A stretch of 64,000 bases of DNA, taken from Rikenellaceae bacterium (GTDB taxonomy: Bacteria; Bacteroidota; Bacteroidia; Bacteroidales; Rikenellaceae). Shown in pieces: positions 10,336-18,066 of this stretch (position 1 is its first letter; each line of letters starts with the position of its first letter). The translations under genes and the position numbers were made by a program. The notes beneath the pieces are model-generated. The model searched no databases. It was not told the origin of the DNA and saw nothing but the letters and a program-made list of their open reading frames with translations. Location: contig SUZN01000001.1 of NCBI GenBank assembly GCA_015059905.1, positions 248,001 to 312,000 of the forward strand, in the 5' to 3' direction.

Positions 10336-10902
10336 ATGATTTATAACGAAAGAGATATCCGTAATCAGACGGTTAAGCGATTGGCAGAGGCTGTGATGGC
10401 GGCTGCGCGTACTGCGCCCAAAGCAAAGGGTCGCGATTTGGTTGAGGTAGCAATGATTACCGATGAAGATATTGAGCGTCTGTCGCAAACAATGCTTCAG
10501 ATGAGTGCCGAGTCGGGTATGAAATTTTTGTTGCGCGATGCAGCTAATATCCTTGAGGCGGAGGCAATTATCGTGGTTGGCATAAAGTGTGAGCAGTCGG
10601 AGTGTGGTCTTAACTGCGGCTACTGTGGTTATAAGGGTTGTGCCGAGAAACCAGCCTGCACACCTTGTGTGATGAATGGCGTAGATGTAGGTATTGCCAT
10701 CGGTGCTGCCTGCTCGAAGATTGCTGACTATCGCCTGGATTCGCGCGTATTGTTCTCTGCTGGCTGGGCAGCGAAGCGTCTTGATATTCTGAATGGAGCA
10801 GACCTGTGTTTTGCCATTCCATTGAGTTCGGCTTCGAAAAATCCATTCTTCGACCGTAAATCACCCCGCAAGGAGCAGCCTGCGGAGCAACCAAAACAGT
10901 AA
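10336..10902 (+). CDS. DUF2148 ferredoxin-domain protein
   Basis: Starting at the ATG for MIYNERDIRN gives 188 residues; the longer in-frame extension upstream runs through the AT-rich promoter region and is unlikely to be translated. A cysteine-rich segment (CEQSECGLNCGYCGYKGC, residues about 82-99, and CTPC after it) could hold an Fe-S cluster, typical of DUF2148 proteins, whose function is unknown. The C-terminal part is rich in Ala/Gly and hydrophobic residues. luxS follows 18 bases later, so the two probably share a message. Confidence 0.85.
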   Translation: MIYNERDIRNQTVKRLAEAVMAAARTAPKAKGRDLVEVAMITDEDIERLSQTMLQMSAESGMKFLLRDAANILEAEAIIVVGIKCEQSECGLNCGYCGYKGCAEKPACTPCVMNGVDVGIAIGAACSKIADYRLDSRVLFSAGWAAKRLDILNGADLCFAIPLSSASKNPFFDRKSPRKEQPAEQPKQ

Positions 10903-10920
10903 TTTATTATTAAGTATTAT

Positions 10921-11439
10921 ATGGAAAGCAAAAAATCAGTTGTATCGTCATTTGATGTCGATCATATTACACTCAAGGCGGGTCTTTACTTGAGATCAGT
11001 TTATACAATCAACGAGCAGCTTGCTGTTCATTCGTGGGATATGCGTTTCCGTGCTCCAATGGACCACGCTCCGCTGGGTTGCGAGGAGGTGCATACTATC
11101 GAGCACTTGATGGCCTACTATTTGCGTCTTGACCCTGTGGTGGGTAAGAGTGTTGTTTCGTTCTGCCCTATGGGTTGCAAGACAGGCTTCTACCTTTCGA
11201 CAATGAATGATGTTTCAGCCGAGCAGATTCGTGAGGCATTGGCACGAGTGTATAAGCAGGTCTTTCCTCTTAAATCGAAAGATGACATCGTAGGTCTTAA
11301 CGAGGTGCAGTGCGGCAATCCTGGGCTGTATGCTGTGGCATCGACCAACTTCGCTATGGCGCAGTATATGCGTGCGTTATATACGCCCGATCAGGCTGCC
11401 GAGGCAGGGATTGAGTCAATATATAAATGTGAGTGGTAA
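10921..11439 (+). CDS. luxS: S-ribosylhomocysteine lyase
   Basis: The 172-residue enzyme splits S-ribosylhomocysteine into homocysteine and DPD, the AI-2 precursor. The metal-binding HxxEH is in VHTIEHLMAYYL, the catalytic cysteine region in CPMGCKTGFYLS, and the third metal ligand in VQCGNPGLY. Length is normal. The next gene encodes the nucleosidase that makes its substrate, and the two overlap by one base (TAATG), so the pair forms a complete SAH recycling route. Confidence 0.97.
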   Translation: MESKKSVVSSFDVDHITLKAGLYLRSVYTINEQLAVHSWDMRFRAPMDHAPLGCEEVHTIEHLMAYYLRLDPVVGKSVVSFCPMGCKTGFYLSTMNDVSAEQIREALARVYKQVFPLKSKDDIVGLNEVQCGNPGLYAVASTNFAMAQYMRALYTPDQAAEAGIESIYKCEW

Positions 11440-12026
11440 TGAAGTATCTGATTATAGCCCCCACCGAGCGAGAGTATCGTAATATCACTACTGCGCTTGA
11501 AGGACGCAAGACCGAAAACCAATACTATGTAACTCGTAGTGGTGTAGGCAAGGCTCTTGCTGCGGCAAATACCGCTTTGGCTATTGCACGTGCCAACGGC
11601 GAAGTTGAGCGTGTTGCTATCATTGGTTACGCTGCATCGACACTTGGACGAAAGCGTGGCGAGTTGGTTGCTCCCCGCATAGCTCGTTATCACGACTGTC
11701 GCATACCAGGCGATTTTGTGCCAGAACTGACCGACCCACACCCTCTGTTGGGTCACGATGATGCGGTGGTGTGGACAGGCGATTCGTTTGTCGATGCCGA
11801 GATTATCGCCGAGGTTAAGGCGCGCTATGGTCTAAAGTCGGGCTTGTTTGATATGGAGGCTACGGCTATATGTCAGGCAGCGGAGTTGTTCGATTTGCCT
11901 GTTGTGGTGGTTAAGATGGTGTCGGATGTCCCCGAGGAGGGCGATAACGAGCACTCTTATGACGAGTTTGTCGATTCGCACTCCGATTTTGGTCTGTTTA
12001 TTGATTATCTTGAAGAGTTGAAATAG
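11439..12026 (+). CDS. MTA/SAH nucleosidase (MTAN) family protein
   Basis: With the ATG at 11439 the protein has 195 residues; a GTG two codons earlier is also open. It resembles Pfs/MtnN nucleosidases: TGDSFV and LFDMEATAICQAAEL match the substrate-site segments, and the general-acid Asp is in KMVSD. It is shorter than the usual 230 and has GYAAS where the family often has GSAGG, so it is divergent. Its place directly behind luxS supports a role in cleaving S-adenosylhomocysteine to S-ribosylhomocysteine and adenine. Confidence 0.85.
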   Translation: MKYLIIAPTEREYRNITTALEGRKTENQYYVTRSGVGKALAAANTALAIARANGEVERVAIIGYAASTLGRKRGELVAPRIARYHDCRIPGDFVPELTDPHPLLGHDDAVVWTGDSFVDAEIIAEVKARYGLKSGLFDMEATAICQAAELFDLPVVVVKMVSDVPEEGDNEHSYDEFVDSHSDFGLFIDYLEELK

Positions 12027-12028
12027 TG

Positions 12029-12811
12029 ATGCAAAGCGAGATTGCATATGGTCTGTTGTTACCATTTTTAGGTACGACGCTCGGCGCTGCGATGGTCTTT
12101 TTCCTTCGTGGCGAGATGGTATCGTGGTTGCAAAAGTTATTGCTCGGCTTCGCGTCGGGCGTGATGATTGCCGCCTCGGTGTGGTCGCTCTTGATACCAT
12201 CAATCAATATGGCTGCCGAGATGTGGCAAGTGGAGTGGATGCCAGCCGTTTTAGGCTTTTTGGCAGGTATGTTTTCGTTGCTTGTTTTTGATAGTGTCGT
12301 TCCGCACGTTCACCTCGATTCCGCAGAGCCTGAAGGTATTAAGTCGGGTCTAGGACGCTCGTCAATGCTTGTTATGGCTGTTACGCTACACAACATCCCC
12401 GAGGGAATGGCTGTAGGTGTGGTGCTTGCGGGTGCAATGACCGAGAGCGCAGGCATAACGCTGATGGGTGCGTTGGCGTTGTCGATAGGTATTGCAATAC
12501 AGAATTTTCCCGAGGGAGCTATTGTTTCTATGCCGTTGAAACAGAGTCTGCGTAGTCGTTGGAAGGCATTTGCTTATGGCGCTGGGTCGGGCATCGTGGA
12601 GCCTATTGCGGGCTTGATTACAATTCTGATGATTGATTGGGTACAACCCATTCTGCCATATTTCCTATCTTTCTCGGCAGGAGCTATGATATACGTTGTT
12701 GTTGAGGAACTTATCCCCGAATCTCAAAGCGGTCATCACTCCAACGTGGCGACGGTGGGTGTGGCTCTGGGCTTTGCCTTGATGATGTTATTGGATGTGG
12801 CGTTAGGCTAA
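12029..12811 (+). CDS. ZIP-family metal transporter
   Basis: The roughly 260-residue inner-membrane protein has about eight hydrophobic segments. The two ZIP metal-binding helices are clear: LHNIPEGMAVGV and QNFPEGAIVSMPL. Family members take up Zn(II), Fe(II) and other divalent ions along their gradient. ATG at 12029 is preferred; a GTG at 12026 overlaps the upstream stop. It lies 2 bases behind the nucleosidase gene. LuxS needs a divalent metal, which may explain the neighbourhood, but that link is inference. Confidence 0.9.
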   Translation: MQSEIAYGLLLPFLGTTLGAAMVFFLRGEMVSWLQKLLLGFASGVMIAASVWSLLIPSINMAAEMWQVEWMPAVLGFLAGMFSLLVFDSVVPHVHLDSAEPEGIKSGLGRSSMLVMAVTLHNIPEGMAVGVVLAGAMTESAGITLMGALALSIGIAIQNFPEGAIVSMPLKQSLRSRWKAFAYGAGSGIVEPIAGLITILMIDWVQPILPYFLSFSAGAMIYVVVEELIPESQSGHHSNVATVGVALGFALMMLLDVALG

Positions 12812-12821
12812 TATGATGAGA

Positions 12822-13373
12822 TTATACCGCCTGTGAGATTTCGTCATCGGCGGTTTGCTCATCCTCTTCCGCACAAAGCTCTTTTGCCTGCATTACGGTG
12901 TTGATGAGGTTCTCTGCCTCACGGCACGAGACGTATGTGCGTGAGTCGTAAATGTCGGTTATCTCGACAAAGTTATCCCATTCGGATGCGTACAGCGTGA
13001 CAATGTCCCACTCCTTCAAATCAAGATATTTACCGTAATATCCGAAAAATCCTGACGAACCAAAGATGCGAATTACCCAGCGCATATCTTTGGTCTGCAC
13101 CTTGCGTATCGAAGCAATCTCGCGGATATCAAACTCCGTAATGTCGAACACACATTGTATCTCCAGTTTATCGTTCAGTAGCACTATACGGCGTGGAATT
13201 GAGAGTATCATCAGTGCCGCCAGCGCTGCCATCAGCGAGAGAAACCACGCCGAGAAAAATCCTCCTGTATAGAGTTTGTAGAGCGCAACGGCGATAATCA
13301 CGATGAAGATAAACGTGACAAAAGTCTGCACTTTGGTGCGGCGGTTGAATTTATAACTAAAGCTGCGTATCAT
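12822..13373 (-). CDS. bacterial PH-domain-like membrane protein
   Basis: With the ATG at 13373 the protein has 183 residues; a TTG at 13388 would lengthen it. Two hydrophobic helices lie near residues 18-36 and 42-60, followed by a region (SIPRRIVLLNDKLEIQC onward) that looks like a bacterial PH domain (bPH) by its IVLLNDKLEIQ and DIREIASIRK pattern. The acidic C-terminus ends in EEDEQTADDEISQ. It overlaps the end of ispD by 17 bases. Function unknown. Confidence 0.7.
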   Translation of the reverse strand: MIRSFSYKFNRRTKVQTFVTFIFIVIIAVALYKLYTGGFFSAWFLSLMAALAALMILSIPRRIVLLNDKLEIQCVFDITEFDIREIASIRKVQTKDMRWVIRIFGSSGFFGYYGKYLDLKEWDIVTLYASEWDNFVEITDIYDSRTYVSCREAENLINTVMQAKELCAEEDEQTADDEISQAV

Positions 13374-14046
13374 CCTCTTCTGCTGCAATGATAGCCTCGG
13401 CTATAATCATATCCGAGGGCGTCGTAATTTTGATGTTCTGGCGCTCGCCTTCAATCAGTGTTATGTGATGACCTGCCGCCTCCATAACCGAGGCGTCATC
13501 GGTAAATGAAGCCGAGAAAGGTTGTTTGTAAGCCTCGCGCAGAGCCTCTGCTACGAAAACCTGTGGGGTTTGTATCATTCGAAGCTGTGCGCGGTCGATG
13601 ATGCGAGAGTCGTCGCCCTCTACAATGCGATATGAGTCGGCTGGAGCAACTGCGGGAATTACGGCTGTATGCTTCTGCGCTTCAAGTACGAGTTTGATAA
13701 TCAACTTCTTCGATAATAGTGGGCGTACGCCATCCTGAATGGCTATTGTCTTAACCTCGCTACCAAGAGCCTCAATACCACTCTTTACCGAGTAAAATCG
13801 CTCCGTGCCACCCTTCGTAATCTCGTGTTTTGCAATCTCGAAACGAGCCGAGAGGTTGCGCCACAACTCAATATGCTCCTCGGGCAGTACCACAACAATC
13901 TGCGCAGCAGGTAACGCCTCGCGAAAGCGGTTAATTGTTCTGCCGAGTATCGGCAGGTTTCCCAGCATCATAAACTGCTTGGGCAACGTTCCGCCCATAC
14001 GGCGACCCGAGCCGCCCGCAACTATTACAACTCCTATCTCTGCCAT
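13357..14046 (-). CDS. ispD: 2-C-methyl-D-erythritol 4-phosphate cytidylyltransferase
   Basis: The 229-residue enzyme transfers CMP from CTP to methylerythritol phosphate in the MEP isoprenoid pathway. The nucleotide-binding loop GGSGRRMGGTLPKQFMMLG is at residues 10-28, and AIQDGVRPLLS and SFTDDASVMEAAGHHI are the other family motifs. Length is typical. Its start overlaps the PPOX-like gene by 13 bases. The sequence is closest to IspD; the related ribitol cytidylyltransferases cannot be fully excluded by eye. Confidence 0.93.
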   Translation of the reverse strand: MAEIGVVIVAGGSGRRMGGTLPKQFMMLGNLPILGRTINRFREALPAAQIVVVLPEEHIELWRNLSARFEIAKHEITKGGTERFYSVKSGIEALGSEVKTIAIQDGVRPLLSKKLIIKLVLEAQKHTAVIPAVAPADSYRIVEGDDSRIIDRAQLRMIQTPQVFVAEALREAYKQPFSASFTDDASVMEAAGHHITLIEGERQNIKITTPSDMIIAEAIIAAEEDDTQL

Positions 14047-14441
14047 ATCAGTTTCTTGCCAAATCCCAATCTGTTATCAGTAAGTTTCATAAAGTCAGCC
14101 TCCAAGCGCCACAGCTTCAGCTCTGCAACGGCGGCATAGGGGAAACTCTTAATATAAACCAGCTTATCCCCCTCGATGGCAGGCTTAATCAAGCCTGTGA
14201 GCTGCAACCCCTGCACCTTGCCTACAGTGCGGGTCTCCAGCACAATGGATGCGGCTACGCGTGGGTTTTCGACCATCATCTTGCCGTGATGGGTCGAGGT
14301 GTCAGTTGTAAAGATAAACGCGCCATCACGATACGCATAGAAAGCATTGCAGCAGTAGGGCGCACCATCAGTTGTAGCTGTGGCGAGGGTAAGAACGTGA
14401 TGCTCTCCGATGAACTCTTCTATCTTCTTGTCGATATCCAT
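14034..14441 (-). CDS. pyridoxamine 5'-phosphate oxidase-like flavin protein
   Basis: With the ATG at 14441 (MDIDKKIEEFIG) the protein has 135 residues and starts one base behind the TAG of the M23 gene; an ATG 6 codons earlier would overlap it. The split-barrel FMN-binding fold is suggested by VLTLATATTDGAPYCCNAFY and FIFTTDTSTHHGKMM and by ENPRVAASIVLE. Family members are FMN or F420 oxidoreductases or haem-binding proteins with varied substrates, so the reaction here is not known. Cytoplasmic. Confidence 0.8.
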   Translation of the reverse strand: MDIDKKIEEFIGEHHVLTLATATTDGAPYCCNAFYAYRDGAFIFTTDTSTHHGKMMVENPRVAASIVLETRTVGKVQGLQLTGLIKPAIEGDKLVYIKSFPYAAVAELKLWRLEADFMKLTDNRLGFGKKLIWQR

Positions 14442-14442
14442 A

Positions 14443-15750
14443 CTACTTTTTCTCTTCAACGGTTGCGGTATGTGTGCTGTCGCTCTTGACTATCTCAACG
14501 CTGTCTAATTGCGTTACAATCATCTCGGGCGTGGCAGTGCCGTTAAGCTCGGCTACGATACGGTCACGCAACTGCTCAAATGCCGCCTTGTTCTCCTTCT
14601 TAATTGGCTCGGCTGGCTCTTGTGGTACCTTTAACGGGTCAATATTCACTCCATTCTTCCAGATGCGATAGTCGAGGTGTGGTCCTGTCGAAGTACCAGT
14701 GCTACCTACATAGCCAATCAGATCGCCCTGCCTTACGCGTGAGCCCTGCTTGATACCTTTGGCAAAGCGGCTCAAGTGTAGATAACCCGTAACGAGATTG
14801 CCTGCGTGCTTGATTTTTAGCGTGTTACCTCCGCCACCTCCCCATCCTTTGAAGGTGACAACACCGTCAGCTACGGCGTGTACAGGAGTACCCGTAGGTG
14901 CAGCATAATCCACACCCAGATGAGGGCGATATACGCGGTGTACGGGATGTAGGCGTGAACGTGAGAAACGCGAGCTGATACGAGAGAACTTCAGCGGTGC
15001 TTTCAGCAACTGCTTACGCAGTGATGCTCCGTCATACTCCCAATATTGAATCTTGTCATCCTGCTTGAATGGGATGGCATATACATCCTTGCCTGCGTGG
15101 TTGAACTTCGCACCCCATATGCGACCTATGCCGACGTGGGTGGTGTCGATGAGTTTCTCGTCATAGATTACGGTGAAGTGGTCACCCTTCTGTATGCCGA
15201 AGAAATCGACAGTCCACTGGTAGATATCCTCCATCTCGGCAGCCAGCGCGTAGGGCAGACTGTCGCGCATAATAGCCCCCCAAAGCGATGACTCGATTGT
15301 CGAGGAGCGCATCTGACGACGTATGGTAACCTCCTTCTCGCCCTTGCTGACGCTGATAGAATCGTTCTTAAAGCCAAATACTACATACTCCACCAAATCC
15401 TTCTCATAGACCAGATAGTGGAGTTTGTCGCCCGCTGTTGAGTCGCTTGCGATGAAGGCAGTGTAGGGGCGGTCGGCGCGGATTTGCTTTAGTGGAAAGA
15501 TATCCTTTGCCGCCTTATCCAGGGCATCAATCGTAACGGGCGAAATGCCATATTGGTTGAGTATCTTACCCATCGTTACGCCACGTCCTACGGTGTCGCG
15601 CTCTATCTTGTAATCATCGGCGATGATGCCGAAAAGTATTGTATGCTGCTCCTGCTCCTCTTCCTTGGGCTCCGCCGTAGAGTTGCTTCGGTTGCACGAT
15701 GCGGCTACGAGGGTGGCGAGCAATAGTGTTGAATAAATTAGTCTTCTCAT
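14443..15750 (-). CDS. M23-family metallopeptidase, lipoprotein
   Basis: The 435-residue protein starts with a lipoprotein signal (LLLATLVAASC, Cys 19). The C-terminal LytM/M23 domain holds the zinc site: HLGVDYAAPTGTPVHA near residue 270, GYLHLSRFAKG and GPHLDYRIWKNG. Such enzymes cut peptidoglycan cross-links or activate amidases. The middle part looks like the OapA/LysM-like region found in Bacteroidota M23 proteins. The C-terminal tail (after about 380) is charged and low in complexity. First gene of the minus-strand cluster that ends in the PH-domain gene. Confidence 0.92.
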   Translation of the reverse strand: MRRLIYSTLLLATLVAASCNRSNSTAEPKEEEQEQHTILFGIIADDYKIERDTVGRGVTMGKILNQYGISPVTIDALDKAAKDIFPLKQIRADRPYTAFIASDSTAGDKLHYLVYEKDLVEYVVFGFKNDSISVSKGEKEVTIRRQMRSSTIESSLWGAIMRDSLPYALAAEMEDIYQWTVDFFGIQKGDHFTVIYDEKLIDTTHVGIGRIWGAKFNHAGKDVYAIPFKQDDKIQYWEYDGASLRKQLLKAPLKFSRISSRFSRSRLHPVHRVYRPHLGVDYAAPTGTPVHAVADGVVTFKGWGGGGGNTLKIKHAGNLVTGYLHLSRFAKGIKQGSRVRQGDLIGYVGSTGTSTGPHLDYRIWKNGVNIDPLKVPQEPAEPIKKENKAAFEQLRDRIVAELNGTATPEMIVTQLDSVEIVKSDSTHTATVEEKK

Positions 15751-15757
15751 AGTAGTG

Positions 15758-15765
15758 CAAAATTA
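15758..15765 (-). promoter_or_regulatory. -7 promoter box before the M23 lipoprotein gene
   Basis: TAATTTTG on the minus strand matches TAnnTTTG and ends 7 bases before the ATG at 15750. No good -33 TTG is placed 19-21 bases upstream, so this is a weak call and would give a very short leader. Confidence 0.4.
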
Positions 15766-15837
15766 CTTAAAATATCCGATTAAACGTAGTATTGGCAAGT
15801 GAAATGATATGAAAAAGTAAAAAAAATAACTTAACGG

Positions 15838-15868
15838 TTGTTTTCTTGGGAATAATTTGCTATCTTTG
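15838..15868 (+). promoter_or_regulatory. promoter of lpxK
   Basis: TTG at 15838-15840, a 20-base spacer and TATCTTTG at 15861-15868 form a full Bacteroidota-type promoter. The predicted start near 15875 gives a leader of about 60 bases before the lpxK ATG at 15934. Confidence 0.75.
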
Positions 15869-15933
15869 ACCGAATAGTATAATTGTGCCACTGTGAAAAC
15901 GGGAGGTGTATAAGGGGAGATTCCCTAGATGAT

Positions 15934-17004
15934 ATGAAGTTATTGCTAAAATTGATATCGTTAATATATCGAATGGTGATTTCAATTCGCCATTGGATGT
16001 TCGATAGTGGACTGATCAAAAGCCATCAGTTCAAGACTCCTATCATCTGTGTAGGAAACATCACAGTAGGTGGTACGGGCAAGACTCCAACGGCGGAGAT
16101 GATTATTGATAATATGATGCCATATTATCGTGTGGCGCTTCTTTCTCGCGGATATGGCAGACGCACCAAAGGCTATATTGAGGTTGAGAAGAACTCCTCA
16201 TATCGTGATGTGGGCGACGAGCCGTTGCAGATCAAGCTCAAATATCCCGACACGCTTGTTGTGGTGTGTGAGGATAGGGTTGAGGCAATCAACCGCATCG
16301 AGAAGGAGCATCCCGAAATCAATCTTATCGTGATGGATGACGGTTTCCAGCATCGTCACGTTGATGCGCGTATAAATGTGATTATCGTCGATTCTACACG
16401 TCCATTCTATGAGGATGATTACTTGCCAGCAGGCTCTTTGCGTGATAAGATTGAGTCACTCGACAGAGCGCATTACTTCATCGTGACAAAATGTCCTGTC
16501 GATATGTCTCCTCTGGATCAGCGTATGTGGCGCAAGGAGTTACACCGATTTGCATATCAGAAGATATATTTCACGCGAGTTATCCCTGTCGATGCCGTAT
16601 CGCCATTCTATCCCGATAAGAGTCTGGAGCGTGGCGACGAGGTTGTCGTGATGTCGGGTATTGGAAATCCCAAGGCGTTTGTTAAGGATGTAAAGCGTGA
16701 GTATAACGTCGTGGCGAAGGTTATTCTTCCCGACCACCATGTCTATTCGGTGAGCGATATACGCCGCGTGGAGGCGTTGCTCGAGAAGCATCCAAATGCG
16801 AAGTTGCTCACAACAGAAAAAGATGCTGTGAAGTTACGCCGCAGTCGTCGTGTGCCCGAGAGTGTAAGGCAGAAGATGTTCTACCGCCCATTGCAGGTGG
16901 AGTTCCTGCCAGGCTCGGATCAAGACTTCTTCGGTACGTTGAAGGATGATTTGGATGGCAAGATCCATTTCGGAAACTTAAAAATCAACGATGATAATAA
17001 TTAA
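15934..17004 (+). CDS. lpxK: tetraacyldisaccharide 4'-kinase
   Basis: The 356-residue inner-membrane kinase phosphorylates the 4' position of the lipid A disaccharide precursor. The P-loop is in GNITVGGTGKTPTAEMI near residues 39-55, and LLSRGYGRRTKGY and DDGFQHRHVDARINVI are LpxK motifs. The N-terminal MKLLLKLISLIYRMVISIRH is the amphipathic membrane anchor, which is why I start at this ATG rather than at an upstream TTG. It shows the cell makes lipid A, in line with lptD at 28706-31522. Confidence 0.95.
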   Translation: MKLLLKLISLIYRMVISIRHWMFDSGLIKSHQFKTPIICVGNITVGGTGKTPTAEMIIDNMMPYYRVALLSRGYGRRTKGYIEVEKNSSYRDVGDEPLQIKLKYPDTLVVVCEDRVEAINRIEKEHPEINLIVMDDGFQHRHVDARINVIIVDSTRPFYEDDYLPAGSLRDKIESLDRAHYFIVTKCPVDMSPLDQRMWRKELHRFAYQKIYFTRVIPVDAVSPFYPDKSLERGDEVVVMSGIGNPKAFVKDVKREYNVVAKVILPDHHVYSVSDIRRVEALLEKHPNAKLLTTEKDAVKLRRSRRVPESVRQKMFYRPLQVEFLPGSDQDFFGTLKDDLDGKIHFGNLKINDDNN

Positions 17005-17015
17005 AACGAGATAGT

Positions 17016-17507
17016 ATGATAAACAAAGTTATTTTGGTAGGCAACGTCGGTCTTGATCCCGAGGTACGTACTATGGAGTCAGGCGTGAAGGTTGCGCGTC
17101 TGCGTTTGGCTACATCGGAGCGTTATACCGACCGTCAGAGTGGCGAGCGCAAGGAGATTACAGAGTGGCATACAATCACTCTTTGGCGTAATTTGGCAGA
17201 TATTGTAGATCGTTATGTTCACAAGGGTTCACAGCTCTATATCGAGGGTCGTTTGCGTACTCGCGAGTGGACAGATAAGGATAATATCAAGCGTTACACA
17301 ACCGAGATTTTGGCGGATAATATGCAGCTCCTGGGTAGCCGTAGTGATGGTCAGCAAGGCGCAGCTTCGGCACCACAGCCAGCAGCGCAGGGTGGTTATC
17401 AGCAGCCAGCCTACCAGCAGCCAGCAGCACAGCCTGCACAACCTTCATATCAGCAGCCTGCCGCAATACCAACTCCGCAGGATGATCCTGATGATTTGCC
17501 ATTTTAA
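17016..17507 (+). CDS. ssb: single-stranded DNA-binding protein
   Basis: The 163-residue protein has an OB fold at residues 1-110 (MINKVILVGNVGLDPEVR, EWHTITLWRNLADI, GSQLYIEGRLRTREW), a Gln/Pro/Ala-rich linker made of imprecise QQPAYQQPAA-type units, and the acidic tip DDPDDLPF that binds partner proteins in replication and repair. Length is normal. It is 11 bases behind lpxK, an unrelated gene that may share its promoter. Confidence 0.97.
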   Translation: MINKVILVGNVGLDPEVRTMESGVKVARLRLATSERYTDRQSGERKEITEWHTITLWRNLADIVDRYVHKGSQLYIEGRLRTREWTDKDNIKRYTTEILADNMQLLGSRSDGQQGAASAPQPAAQGGYQQPAYQQPAAQPAQPSYQQPAAIPTPQDDPDDLPF

Positions 17508-17522
17508 TGGTATATATAGGTA

Positions 17523-17552
17523 AAAAAAAGATGCTGCAAAGCGTCTTTTTTT
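17523..17552. terminator. bidirectional terminator between ssb and the dCMP deaminase-like gene
   Basis: A 12-bp stem (17523-17534 with 17541-17552, one G-U pair, loop TGCAAA) is flanked by A7 on the left and T7 on the right, so it can end transcription from both converging genes. Confidence 0.85.
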
Positions 17553-17571
17553 GTTCTAAATATTTCCCATT

Positions 17572-18006
17572 TTATTCCACCTCTCGCTTGATGCACTCAA
17601 TGCCGACACGTCGCAGCAGTTTGAGTCCATCCTCGGAGCGATAGTCATCGAGATATACCACTCGTTTGATACCCGCTTGGATGATGAGTTTTGAGCACTC
17701 GATGCAAGGCGCGGCAGTGATGTAGAGCGTAGCTCCGTCGCAGTTGTTTGCGCTCTTGGCAACTTTGGTGATAGCGTTTGCCTCGGCGTGCAGAACGTAG
17801 GGCTTTGTCTTGCCTGTCAGCTCATCCTCGCAGATATTCTCAAAACCCGAAGGTGTGCCATTGTAGCCATCCGAGATAATCATCTTATCCTTCACAATCA
17901 AGGCTCCCACCTGACGACGCACGCAGTATGAGTTCTCTGCCCAAATACGCGCCATACGCAAATAGCGTAGGTCTAACTGGCGTAGTTTTTCCTCTTCGTA
18001 TCCCAT
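17572..18006 (-). CDS. dCMP deaminase-family protein
   Basis: The 144-residue protein has the cytidine/deoxycytidylate deaminase zinc site: HAEANAITKVAK (His ligand and catalytic Glu, residues about 73-84) and PCIECSKLIIQAGI (two Cys ligands). YNGTPSGFENICED resembles the ComEB/dCMP deaminase branch, which makes dUMP for thymidylate synthesis. Cytoplasmic. It lies 60 bases downstream of secA on the same strand and may be read through from it. Confidence 0.9.
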   Translation of the reverse strand: MGYEEEKLRQLDLRYLRMARIWAENSYCVRRQVGALIVKDKMIISDGYNGTPSGFENICEDELTGKTKPYVLHAEANAITKVAKSANNCDGATLYITAAPCIECSKLIIQAGIKRVVYLDDYRSEDGLKLLRRVGIECIKREVE

Positions 18007-18016
18007 AACTATGGTA

Positions 18017-18060
18017 TTTTATAAAGGACTGTTGCCGATCGATGCCGACCACAGCCCTTT
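18017..18060. other. inverted repeat between secA and the dCMP deaminase-like gene
   Basis: An AAAGGACTGT / ACAGCCCTTT pair forms a 10-bp stem with one G-U around about 24 bases. No T-run of useful length follows on either strand, so it may be a weak terminator of secA or a processing site. Confidence 0.4.
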
Positions 18061-18066
18061 GATTTA

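Noticed and set aside
17380..17470. Short tandem repeat of CAGCAGCC-like units
   Set aside because: It encodes the Gln/Pro/Ala-rich linker of SSB, which is expected to be repetitive, so I do not call a separate repeat element.
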